Position numbers and translations under genes: made by a program. Source: JAFLTL01 sp964389525 (GTDB taxonomy: Bacteria; Bacteroidota; Bacteroidia; Bacteroidales; Muribaculaceae). Taken from it: 62,763 nucleotides of DNA. Shown piece after piece: positions 9,044-16,702 of this stretch (position 1 is its first letter; every line of letters starts with the position of its first letter). Location of the stretch: the NCBI GenBank assembly GCA_964389525.1, contig CAYMEX010000017.1, positions 1 through 62,763 of the forward strand, given 5' to 3'. Under the pieces are notes generated by a model that worked only from the letters and a program-made list of their open reading frames with translations, was not told the DNA's origin and searched no databases.

Positions 9044-10441
9044 ATGACCAAAATCGCGTTTAGACTTTTTGTCGCATTTGCCATGCTGCTTTGTGGCACG
9101 CAGGCTTCTATGGCGAAATCGCTGCATGAGCTGCAGCAGGATTTCGTTGACCTGAAATTCGGACTTTTCGTCCATTTCGGCATGGGCACATACCTCGACC
9201 ACGACTGGGCCGACCCCGATGCCCCGCTATCGCTTTTCAACCCCGTGAAGCTCGACTGCAACCAGTGGATCGAGGGAGCCAAGAGCGCCAACATGAGCTT
9301 CGTGTGCATGTCGGTGAAGCATCACAACGGCTTCTGCCTCTGGGACACCAAGACCACCGACTACAACTCGGTGAACAGTGCCGCCGGCCGCGACGTGGTG
9401 AAGGAACTCACCACCGCCTTGCAGAAAAACGGCATGAAGGTCATGTTCCACTTCTCGATACTCGACCTCCACGAGAAGATCCTCCCCAACAAGATCGAGC
9501 CCTATCACATCGATTTCCTTAAAAATCAGCTGCGTGAACTGCTCACCAACTACGGCCCGGTCACAGCGCTTATGATCGACGGATGGGACGCTCCCTGGTC
9601 GCGCATCTCCTACGAGGAGATCTCTTTCGATGAGATCTATAAGTTCTGCAAGTCGATACAGCCCGACTGCCTGGTAATGGACCTCAACGGAGCCAAATAT
9701 CCCGCCGAGGCATTGTTCTACTCCGACATCAAGACCTATGAGCAGGGAGCCGGACAGAAGATCGACAAAGGCACCAGCTTCCTTCCCTCTATGGCATGCT
9801 ATCAGCTTCAGGACACATGGTTCTGGAAGTCATACTTCCCCACCAAGGCCACACGCAGCCCCGAAGCCATGGTCAACGACAATCTCGTGCCTATGAACAA
9901 GGTAGGGTGCACATTTATCCTCAATGCCGCCCCCAACACCGACGGCCTGCTCGACGACAATGCCCTCGCCTCGCTCCGCCAGATCGGCAAGCTCTGGAAA
10001 AACGACGGCAGCCGCGTCAAGGTAGCCGAGACCGAGGCACCCATCACAGCCTCTAACATCGCCAAGGGATGCCATGCCACCGGCTCATGGAGCGACGACA
10101 TGAACATCCACGATCTTGTGACCGACGACAACTTCAAGACCGCGTGGTACAGCAACCCCGTCGTGAAGAATCCCTGGATCGCCGTAGAGCTCGGCAAGAC
10201 ACAGCCCCTCAACGCTGTTGTCATCACAGGTGCCAAGGACGGAGGCGAACTGCGCCGCTACAGCGTGGAGTGCCGCGTAGGTGGCGAGTGGAAGAAAGTG
10301 TTTGAGGGCGAGGCTCCCACCGGCCGCCGCGTCAAGATACACCGCTTCGACCGCACGTATGCCGACGCAGTCCGTGTCAACATCGACGACGCCGACGCCA
10401 ACGTGGCAATCGCCCAGATAGGCGTTTTCAACGAGATCTGA
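9044..10441 (+). CDS. GH29 alpha-L-fucosidase with C-terminal F5/8 type C (discoidin-like) domain
   Basis: The protein is 465 residues from ATG 9044, with a cleavable signal peptide (AFAMLLCGTQASMA). The GH29 barrel shows the KFGLFVHFG entry strand (residues 38-46), KHHNGF (92-97, usually KHHDGF) and MIDGWD (177-182), whose Asp179 fits the catalytic nucleophile of the family. A barrel region up to about 330 is followed by a jelly-roll resembling the F5/8C sugar-binding domain (WYSNPVVKNPWIAVELGKTQ, AQIGVFNEI). Family reaction: hydrolysis of terminal alpha-L-fucose with retention. It has its own promoter and a terminator, so it is a single-gene unit beside the SusCD operon. A host-mucin or milk-glycan target is an inference. 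Confidence 0.9.
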   Translation: MTKIAFRLFVAFAMLLCGTQASMAKSLHELQQDFVDLKFGLFVHFGMGTYLDHDWADPDAPLSLFNPVKLDCNQWIEGAKSANMSFVCMSVKHHNGFCLWDTKTTDYNSVNSAAGRDVVKELTTALQKNGMKVMFHFSILDLHEKILPNKIEPYHIDFLKNQLRELLTNYGPVTALMIDGWDAPWSRISYEEISFDEIYKFCKSIQPDCLVMDLNGAKYPAEALFYSDIKTYEQGAGQKIDKGTSFLPSMACYQLQDTWFWKSYFPTKATRSPEAMVNDNLVPMNKVGCTFILNAAPNTDGLLDDNALASLRQIGKLWKNDGSRVKVAETEAPITASNIAKGCHATGSWSDDMNIHDLVTDDNFKTAWYSNPVVKNPWIAVELGKTQPLNAVVITGAKDGGELRRYSVECRVGGEWKKVFEGEAPTGRRVKIHRFDRTYADAVRVNIDDADANVAIAQIGVFNEI

Positions 10442-10460
10442 TCGTAACAAGCTATAAAAA

Positions 10461-10496
10461 GAAAGAGAGAGGATGCCGTGAGCGTCCTCTCTCTTT
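10461..10496. terminator. Bidirectional terminator between convergent genes
   Basis: The stem gaaagagagaggatgc / gcgtcctctctcttt closes on a 5-nt loop; T-rich and A-rich flanks suit termination from both sides (fucosidase on plus, beta-barrel gene on minus). Confidence 0.8.
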
Positions 10497-10517
10497 GTAT
10501 CATGCAGTATGACCGGA

Positions 10518-11201
10518 TTATTTCAGACGGAACTTGTAGCCTAACGTGAGCGCCAGATCCATGCAGCGCGACCCGTGGAATGTGTCGGTGCGCTTGTCGG
10601 GGAACACGTTGCCGATGCCGAAATAGTAGCGCACCTCGAGCTGGATGCTGTTGCGGCGGTTTATCACGTATTCGCCGCCGACACCGGCCGTGATGCCGTA
10701 GTCAAAACGGTTTGCCACATCGAGAGTGAGCTGGTCGGTGTGGCGCGTGGGCGGGTAGCCGGGTACCGACGATATGTTGTTGTAGTCGAAATCCGACGAG
10801 ATGCTCTTGCCGATCATGTATGAGATCTCGGGGCCGAGGTTGAATATGCACTTCACTTTGCGGCTTCCGAAAAAGATGTGGGTCATCATCGGCACTGATA
10901 TGTAGGTGAACTTGCGCGAGTAGCTGAAAGGTTCACCCTCGTAGTTCTCGGCCCATCCGCGCTGCACGAGGTTGAGTTCGGCCCGCAGTCCCACATGCCG
11001 CTCCTCGGCGTAGGTGAACGACGCCCCCATGGTGATGCCCTGGTTGAACGACTGCTTCACGCCGGGCGAGAATGCCATCCTCGACATGGTGGCGCCGGCG
11101 TGTGCGCCTACCGAGATGTGCGGCTTGTAGTGCTCGGCTGCAAGCTGAAGACTGGTGGCCGCAATGGCGGCGATGAGTATTGTGAGGCGACGCAGTTTCA
11201 C
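10518..11201 (-). CDS. PorT-like outer-membrane beta-barrel protein
   Basis: The protein is 227 residues. It starts at GTG 11201, which overlaps the TGA stop of the upstream gene (gtga), implying translational coupling. The N-terminus is a signal peptide (ILIAAIAATSLQLAA). The rest alternates amphipathic strands with Gly-rich turns (ISVGAHAGATMSRM, FTYISVPMMTHIFFGSRKV, IFNLGPEISYMIGK, YGITAGVGGEYVI, LALTLGYKFRLK), as in the eight-stranded outer-membrane barrel family of Bacteroidetes (PF13568-like). The role is unknown. It shares an operon with a LysM protein, so a cell-envelope function is likely. Confidence 0.75.
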   Translation of the reverse strand: MKLRRLTILIAAIAATSLQLAAEHYKPHISVGAHAGATMSRMAFSPGVKQSFNQGITMGASFTYAEERHVGLRAELNLVQRGWAENYEGEPFSYSRKFTYISVPMMTHIFFGSRKVKCIFNLGPEISYMIGKSISSDFDYNNISSVPGYPPTRHTDQLTLDVANRFDYGITAGVGGEYVINRRNSIQLEVRYYFGIGNVFPDKRTDTFHGSRCMDLALTLGYKFRLK

Positions 11202-13051
11202 TTTCTGACTGTTGTGTTTTTGTCGGGCACGGTCACGATCTCGTGATTTGTGATGCCTTTGCCGGTGAATGAGATGAAGTAGAGTGCGTGGTTGGTCCAG
11301 CCTTTGTCGCCCGGCTCGTTGATTGGACGGAACGAGCTCTGGAGACCGTCGTAGACTATCTCCTCGCCGTCGGGATCGGGCATTACGAGCGCACCGTCGT
11401 TCTCACGCAGCGAGTTGATCGTGTACATTGCCACGTCAAACCCGAGCAGAGCCTGATTGGGTATCGCGTCGGTCATGTCTTCGCCGAACCAGCGGGCGTA
11501 GTCGGTGGCCACGTGACGTGCGAGATAGTCGCCCGTCGGGCTGTAGAAGCGCGAGTAGATCGTGGTGTTGAGTTCGCCGAGCTGATCGAGATATTCGCCG
11601 CGGAAAGCGATCCATTCCGGATATCCGAACAGAGCCGTCTTTCCGCCCTGGGCGAGTGCCTGGTTGCGGAAATCGCGCAGGGCAGGGGAGAATTTCGCAA
11701 ACTCGCCGCGCGCCGACGACATCGGTATGAACACGGTGGCGGTGTCGGTCGGCAGATCCTGCAGCTCCTCCGATGTGAGCACGCTGTGAAATGCTATGAC
11801 CTTATACGGTATGTTGTTTTTGTCGAGCGTGGCTTTGAGCTGTTCGGTGAACGGAGCTTTGTCGGCGGCACCGTCGACGCGTCCGATAAACACCGGCATG
11901 TAGCCCTTGAACTGCTCCATGAAGCGGTCGTTGGCTCCGGCATACATCTCGTTGTGAGGTATGTTGGCCTGCAGCAGACGCGGCACGCGGGTCTGCTGGT
12001 CGTCTTTGACTGCAAACGGATTGATGATCCATGCGCTGTCGCTCTGTGCCTTACGGGCAACGCTGGTTATGCCCCACGACGTCTCAGGCCCGATGAACAG
12101 GTTGAACCGCTCCATCTCGGGGCGGCGCGAGAGCACCGACTCAAAGGCTGTGGAGTCCGATGTGTCGTAGAGCGTGATTTCGATCGGCTGCCCCGAACGG
12201 CTCAGGTTGTCGGCTCCAAGCAGAAATCCGCGGTAGAACTCGGTGAACAGACGGGCCGCGCGTGTAGGCTCCGACTTCTCGATCTCCAGCGGGAGCATGA
12301 CGGCTATGCGCAGGGTGTCGGCGGCGATCTCATCCTCATCGTCGCCCTCTATGCCGGCAAGCTCCTCATCGCTGATATTGTCGAGTGTGCCGTCATCGAG
12401 GCTGTCGGTCTCCTCCGACTCGATATCCTCCTCCGGGTCCGACTGGTCGCCGGCCTTAATCTCGATCTCCACGTCTTCGCTCGCCGACCGCGGTATGACA
12501 ATGACTGTTCCCGCCTTGTAATTTTTCGGGTCTATGCCGGGGTTTGCGGCGATGAGGTCGTCCACGCTTATGTTGTGTGTATAGGCGATGCCGTAGAGCG
12601 ACTGCCCTTTCTGTATCTTGTAGAGTGTGCCGTCGGTATTGAGAGCCGTGTGGCGATCGTCGGTGCCTGTCGGCTCATTGACGGTCTCGTCGGTGTTGTC
12701 CGTGTCGTCGTCGGCGGGTGCATCGGTGTACTCCTCCTCATTGTCGGCGGTGCCGAATGACTCTACCGGGAAATACAGGGTCGCATAAGCTTTGAGGCCG
12801 TCGATAGTGGCCGGGTTGAACTTCTCGATATCGCTTCGCGAGACTCCGAGCGAGCGGGTGAGTGAGAAAAAAGTGTCTTTTGGTCTCACCTGATAGTAGT
12901 AGTAGAGACGCCCGTTGATCTCCTTTGTGGGGAGGTCCTTCACGTCGGCTACGGCGTTGAACGAGGCTGCGAAGAGCAGGATTGCGGGCAATATCAGCCT
13001 GATAATACGGCAAAGAGAGGTCAGTTTCATGCTGTGTGCGGTCGTGGTCAT
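11198..13051 (-). CDS. LysM-repeat protein with type-1 periplasmic-binding-like domain
   Basis: The protein is about 617 residues from ATG 13051; ATG 13030 is an equally possible start that leaves the signal peptide (LILPAILLFAASFNAVA) nearer the N-terminus. Two LysM units follow: YYQVRPKDTFFSLTRSLGVS and YKIQKGQSLYGIAYTHNIS...AANPGIDPKNYKAG. An acidic linker (DEDEIAADTL region) leads to a fold like the leucine-binding/LpoA family: IAVMLPLEIEK, FYRGFLLGADNL, NLFIGPETSWG, AFRGEYLDQLGELNTTIYSRFYS, LLGFDVAMYTINSL. LysM binds peptidoglycan; the second domain may sense or activate wall synthesis as LpoA does, which is an inference. It has its own -7 element and is coupled to the barrel gene. Confidence 0.8.
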   Translation of the reverse strand: MTTTAHSMKLTSLCRIIRLILPAILLFAASFNAVADVKDLPTKEINGRLYYYYQVRPKDTFFSLTRSLGVSRSDIEKFNPATIDGLKAYATLYFPVESFGTADNEEEYTDAPADDDTDNTDETVNEPTGTDDRHTALNTDGTLYKIQKGQSLYGIAYTHNISVDDLIAANPGIDPKNYKAGTVIVIPRSASEDVEIEIKAGDQSDPEEDIESEETDSLDDGTLDNISDEELAGIEGDDEDEIAADTLRIAVMLPLEIEKSEPTRAARLFTEFYRGFLLGADNLSRSGQPIEITLYDTSDSTAFESVLSRRPEMERFNLFIGPETSWGITSVARKAQSDSAWIINPFAVKDDQQTRVPRLLQANIPHNEMYAGANDRFMEQFKGYMPVFIGRVDGAADKAPFTEQLKATLDKNNIPYKVIAFHSVLTSEELQDLPTDTATVFIPMSSARGEFAKFSPALRDFRNQALAQGGKTALFGYPEWIAFRGEYLDQLGELNTTIYSRFYSPTGDYLARHVATDYARWFGEDMTDAIPNQALLGFDVAMYTINSLRENDGALVMPDPDGEEIVYDGLQSSFRPINEPGDKGWTNHALYFISFTGKGITNHEIVTVPDKNTTVRK

Positions 13052-13086
13052 TGTTTTCAAGACGAAATTACGACTAATACTAATAA

Positions 13087-13094
13087 CAAAAGTA
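13087..13094 (-). promoter_or_regulatory. -7 element for the LysM-barrel operon
   Basis: Plus-strand caaaagta reads TACTTTTG on the minus strand, an exact TAnnTTTG match, 36 bases upstream of ATG 13051. Confidence 0.55.
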
Positions 13095-13114
13095 ATTCAA
13101 AAAATCAAGAAACT

Positions 13115-13286
13115 ATTAGAGTGTGTTTACTTTTAACTTTATGAAATCCTTAGTGGTCTTTTGGGCTTGTTTCAGAGCTTTCGTTCAGTCGTTATGGAAC
13201 CCCATAATTCCTTCTCTCAAGCTCAAATCAAGTTCAAAAATCCCACCTAAGTTTTTAACATAAGTCAAAAATAAACACACTCTTAG
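13115..13286. mobile_element. Inverted-repeat element 1 (MITE-like), no transposase
   Basis: A roughly 28-nt imperfect terminal pair bounds 170 bp. The left end contains agagtgtgttta (13118-13129) and the right end its complement taaacacactct (13272-13283), with flanking ttttaacttt / aagtcaaaa also matching. The short minus-strand frame inside does not look like a protein. It abuts element 2. Confidence 0.6.
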
Positions 13287-13533
13287 AAACTGTTTAAATT
13301 TCATATTACTTTGCTTTTGAGGAGTCTGGAGGTGTGTCAAATTGGCTTTGGGCGTACTGTCGCACGCCCCTACACCGATTAAAACTGACTTTGCGTGCCG
13401 GTATCGTGCTGACTTGTAGGGGCGTGCGAAAGTACGCCCACAAATCGGATATGGTATTTCCCATGTCAGAAACCATTTTGACACAGTTCCATTCTATCTC
13501 AAAATCTATATCATATAAATTTAAACAGTTTCT
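13285..13533. mobile_element. Inverted-repeat element 2 (MITE-like) with nested palindrome
   Basis: The terminal repeats are perfect over 17 nt: agaaactgtttaaattt at 13285-13301 and its complement at 13517-13533. Two more inverted pairs are nested inside: gtgtcaaattgg/ccattttgacac (about 13333-13345 and 13473-13485) and a 26-nt pair with one mismatch (13349-13374 and 13415-13440). The central loop is about 40 nt. No transposase gene is present. The right end lies directly beside the folB -7 element. Confidence 0.65.
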
Positions 13534-13541
13534 TAACTTTG
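13534..13541 (+). promoter_or_regulatory. -7 element for folB, abutting element 2
   Basis: taactttg is an exact TAnnTTTG match starting at the base after the element's right terminal repeat; any -33 contact would fall inside the element. Confidence 0.6.
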
Positions 13542-13558
13542 TGAAAAAATAGAGCGGA

Positions 13559-13921
13559 TTGAAAACTGAGATAAAAATAGACCGGCTTAAAGTTTTCGCA
13601 CGTCATGGCGTACTCCCGCAGGAGCGCGTCGTGGGCAACGACTTCGAGGTGACGGTGTCGGTCACCGCCGATCTCGATCAGGCCGCGATCGGGCGCGACG
13701 AGCTTGAGGGTACGGTGAACTATGCCGACATCGTGGCGATCATACGCCGCGAAATGTCTGTGCCGTCGCTGCTTATCGAGAATGTGGCGTGGCGCGTCGG
13801 CAACGCCCTCATGCGTGAGCTGACGGCTGTCGACGGCTGTGTTGTGACAGTGGCGAAGCTGTTGCCGCCGATAGCGTCGGCGCAGATGCGTTCGGCGTCG
13901 GTGACGATCGCATTACCGTGA
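13559..13921 (+). CDS. folB: Dihydroneopterin aldolase
   Basis: The protein is 120 residues and starts at TTG 13559, with an in-frame stop at 13550 and no useful ATG. The sequence reads as FolB throughout: IKIDRLKVFARHGVLPQE, the family's opening strand and loop; an acidic VNYADI segment; and LIENVAWRVGNALM, matching the conserved Glu-containing helix. The enzyme makes 6-hydroxymethyl-dihydropterin and glycolaldehyde in folate biosynthesis. Two other one-carbon/pyrimidine genes (dCMP deaminase and formyl-THF cyclo-ligase) lie within 3 kb. The TTG start and the element beside its promoter are unusual. Confidence 0.9.
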   Translation: MKTEIKIDRLKVFARHGVLPQERVVGNDFEVTVSVTADLDQAAIGRDELEGTVNYADIVAIIRREMSVPSLLIENVAWRVGNALMRELTAVDGCVVTVAKLLPPIASAQMRSASVTIALP

Positions 13922-13952
13922 TTTAAGGTGACGCCATATATGAAAGTTATCG

Positions 13953-13960
13953 TATCTTTG
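13953..13960 (+). promoter_or_regulatory. -7 element for the dCMP deaminase gene
   Basis: tatctttg, an exact TAnnTTTG match 30 bases before ATG 13991. Confidence 0.65.
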
Positions 13961-13990
13961 TGAAGTATTCACCTCTGTTTATTTAACGCA

Positions 13991-14422
13991 ATGGAGAAGC
14001 AACTCGCACTTGACCGACGCTATCTGCGCATGTCGCGCATATGGGCCGAGAATTCCTATTGCCGCCGCCGCAAGGTAGGGGCCATACTGGTGAAGGACGG
14101 AATGATCATCTCCGACGGTTTCAACGGCACTCCGGCCGGCTTTGAAAACGTCTGCGAGGATGAGGCCGGCATAACGAAACCATATGTGCTGCATGCCGAA
14201 GCAAACGCAATAACCAAAGTCGCACGCAGCAACAATTCGAGTCAGGGAGCCACTCTCTACGTCACGGCTTCGCCGTGTCTCGAGTGCTCAAAGCTGATAA
14301 TACAGGCCGGCATACGGCGCGTTGTCTACAACGAGGAATACAGACTTGCCGACGGCATCGATCTGCTGTGCCGCGCGGGAGTAGAAGTGGTGCATATAGC
14401 AGAACTTGATAACGGGCTCTGA
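13991..14422 (+). CDS. dCMP/cytidine deaminase family protein
   Basis: The protein is 143 residues. The zinc-dependent deaminase signature is complete: HAE at 68-70 and PCLEC at 95-99 supply the His, catalytic Glu and two Cys. The N-terminal segment (YLRMSRIWAENSYCRRRKVGAILVKDG) and GFNGTPAG are typical of deoxycytidylate deaminases (ComEB-type). Reaction: dCMP to dUMP, feeding thymidylate synthesis. The downstream peptidase gene begins 13 bases after its stop, so the two are probably co-transcribed. Confidence 0.9.
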   Translation: MEKQLALDRRYLRMSRIWAENSYCRRRKVGAILVKDGMIISDGFNGTPAGFENVCEDEAGITKPYVLHAEANAITKVARSNNSSQGATLYVTASPCLECSKLIIQAGIRRVVYNEEYRLADGIDLLCRAGVEVVHIAELDNGL

Positions 14423-14435
14423 TGAGCTTTTCAGG

Positions 14436-16055
14436 ATGAACAGTAAGAAAACAGCGACCGTAGTGTGGGTGCCTCTGGCTGTGGCTGTGGCACTCATTGG
14501 CGGCATATTGCTCGGACAGCTGATACACAGCAATGCCGGGGCGTCGAAAACCGAACACAAGCTCTCCACCATATTGAAGATGGTGAAGAACGACTATGTC
14601 GATGTCGTTGACATTGACTCGCTGCTCGAGGCTATGCTGCCCGATCTGATGGTGAGCCTCGACCCGCATTCGTCATATATACCGGCGCAGGATCTCACCT
14701 CGTTCAACGAGGGGCTTGACGGCACGTTGAGCGGTGTCGGTGTCACGTTCACGATGAACAACGACACCGTGTCGATTGTCGAGATCGTGAGCGGCGGTCC
14801 TGCGCAGAGGGCCGGGCTTATGGCGGGCGACCGCATAATCACGGTCGACGGAAAGACAGTCTCGGGGCAGGACTACTCGATGGAGGAAGTGCAGTCGATG
14901 CTGAAAGGCGAGAAAGGATCGCATGTCGAGGTCGGCATAAGGCGAGCGTCGGCTACGCGATTGATCGAGTTCGACATAGAGCGCGGCGATGTGCCTCTCA
15001 ACTCCATCGACGCCTCATACATGCTTGCCGACGGGGTAGGATATATCCGCGTCAGCCAGTTCAGCCGCTCGACCTACGACGAGTTTCTCAACGCGCTGAG
15101 CGATCTTATGGCCGAGGGAGCGCGCTCCTACGTCATTGACCTGCGAGGCAACGGGGGAGGCTACATGGAGATCGCTGTGTTCATGGCCAATGAATTCCTC
15201 AAGCCTGGGTCGCCGATCGTGTTCACACGCACCCGCGACGGCAAGGATGACCGCATATACATGAGCGACACTACCGGCTCGTTCCACGACGCAGGAGTGG
15301 TGATACTTATCGACGAGTTCTCGGCAAGTTCGTCGGAAGTGTTTGCCGGAGCGATACAGGACAATGACCGCGGTCTCATCATCGGTCACCGTTCATTCGG
15401 CAAGGGGCTGATACAGCGTCAGGTCATGCTCCCCGACAGCAGTGCGCTACAGATGACCATTGGCCGCTACTACACACCCTCGGGTCGCTGCATACAGAAA
15501 GACTATTCAAATCAGGCCAAGTACCGCAACGACCTGTATGAGCGCTACAGCCACGGCGAGGTGTTCAGTGCCGACTCCATCCGTCACGACACCACCGATG
15601 TATATCAGACCGTTCATGGCCGCACGGTGTATGGGGGCGGAGGCATCACCCCCGACATATTTGTCCCGGCCGACACGGCAGGTGTCACCGGCTACTATAT
15701 GAATGTGTTGAACGCCGGCATGTTCCAGAAGTTTACATTCGACTATGTCGACACCAACCGCGACCGTCTCATGGCCGCATCCAATCTGCAGGAACTCGAG
15801 GAGTTGCTTCCCTCCGACGACCTGCTTCTGCGCCAGTTTGTCAACTACGCGGGGCAGAACGGCATAGCTCCGCGATGGTATTATATCAACATTTCGCGTA
15901 ATCTCATTGTTAATCAATTGAAGGCGATTATTGCCAGAGATATACTCGGTGTCTCGGCCTACTTTGAGATGTTCAACCGCATGGACTCCACTGTGGCCCG
16001 TGCGCTTGAGAGCATCCTCAGCGGTGAGGCCGATGCCCCGGTTTCAAACAATTGA
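14436..16055 (+). CDS. S41 family C-terminal processing peptidase (CtpA/Prc-like)
   Basis: The protein is 539 residues from ATG 14436; the frame extends to TTG 14406 inside the previous gene, which is unlikely. An N-terminal membrane anchor (VWVPLAVAVALIGGILLG) precedes a PDZ domain (about 98-175: GVGVTF..., GPAQRAGLMAGDRIITVDGK) and the S41 core (YVIDLRGNGGGYMEIAV; catalytic Ser of SASSSE near 298 and Lys 323 in FGKG, 25 residues apart as in Prc). It acts in the periplasm on protein C-termini. The long C-terminal extension (about 130 residues) is usual in Bacteroidetes homologues. Confidence 0.93.
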   Translation: MNSKKTATVVWVPLAVAVALIGGILLGQLIHSNAGASKTEHKLSTILKMVKNDYVDVVDIDSLLEAMLPDLMVSLDPHSSYIPAQDLTSFNEGLDGTLSGVGVTFTMNNDTVSIVEIVSGGPAQRAGLMAGDRIITVDGKTVSGQDYSMEEVQSMLKGEKGSHVEVGIRRASATRLIEFDIERGDVPLNSIDASYMLADGVGYIRVSQFSRSTYDEFLNALSDLMAEGARSYVIDLRGNGGGYMEIAVFMANEFLKPGSPIVFTRTRDGKDDRIYMSDTTGSFHDAGVVILIDEFSASSSEVFAGAIQDNDRGLIIGHRSFGKGLIQRQVMLPDSSALQMTIGRYYTPSGRCIQKDYSNQAKYRNDLYERYSHGEVFSADSIRHDTTDVYQTVHGRTVYGGGGITPDIFVPADTAGVTGYYMNVLNAGMFQKFTFDYVDTNRDRLMAASNLQELEELLPSDDLLLRQFVNYAGQNGIAPRWYYINISRNLIVNQLKAIIARDILGVSAYFEMFNRMDSTVARALESILSGEADAPVSNN

Positions 16056-16057
16056 TC

Positions 16058-16618
16058 ATGTCAATGAAAAAAGATGAGATAAGGCGCAGAGTCAAAGCGC
16101 AGAAAAGTCTGCTGACGGCCAAAGAGCGAAGCGAGGCCGCTGCCGACGTGTTCGGTCAGCTGGAGCGGACGGCTGCATTTCTTGTGGCCGAGAACATATT
16201 GCTTTATCACTCGTTGCCCGACGAACTCTCGACGCTTGAGTTCATCGACAGGTGGCACACGCGCAAGCATTTTTTTCTGCCGCGTGTCAACGGCCTCAAC
16301 CTTGAGATCCTGCCATACGACCGCACGAGGCTTGCGCTCGGGTCGTTTCATATCGAGGAGCCGCAGGGCGACGAGACCTGCGACATATCGCAGATCGAGC
16401 TTATCGTAGTGCCGGCCGTGGGCTTTGACCGCAGCGGCAACCGTGTAGGCCGTGGCAAGGGGTATTACGACCGTCTGCTTGCCGGGGCCGGTGCGGTGAA
16501 GATCGGTGTCGGCTATGACTTCCAGCTTATCGAGGACGGTATCGACGCGGAGCCGCACGATGTGGGCGTCGATGTCGTTATCACTCCGTCGCATGCCATA
16601 AGGACGCGTCGCCGCTGA
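16058..16618 (+). CDS. 5-formyltetrahydrofolate cyclo-ligase
   Basis: The protein is about 186 residues; the start could be ATG 16058 or 16064, both just past the peptidase stop at 16055. The family hallmarks are visible: an N-terminal basic helix (KDEIRRRVKAQK), YHSLPDELST, and the nucleotide/phosphate loop GFDRSGNRVGRGKGYYDR. Reaction: ATP-dependent conversion of 5-formyl-THF to 5,10-methenyl-THF. Context with folB and metF elsewhere in the window is consistent with folate metabolism. Confidence 0.92.
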   Translation: MSMKKDEIRRRVKAQKSLLTAKERSEAAADVFGQLERTAAFLVAENILLYHSLPDELSTLEFIDRWHTRKHFFLPRVNGLNLEILPYDRTRLALGSFHIEEPQGDETCDISQIELIVVPAVGFDRSGNRVGRGKGYYDRLLAGAGAVKIGVGYDFQLIEDGIDAEPHDVGVDVVITPSHAIRTRRR

Positions 16619-16702
16619 ACATATCGCACTGCCTGGGTGTTGTAATTGCATAGAGAGGACTATGTGGTCCTCTCCATAAAGGTTCATCACACTACAGGTA
16701 TC

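Noticed and set aside
11288..12760. 490-residue open frame on the plus strand opposite the LysM gene
   Set aside because: It is antisense to a gene with clear domains, its residues follow no family, and its openness comes from the GC-rich codon pattern of the real strand.
13185..13484. 99-residue minus-strand frame across the two inverted-repeat elements
   Set aside because: It crosses the element boundary and a palindrome, has no transposase motif, and reads as repeat translation.
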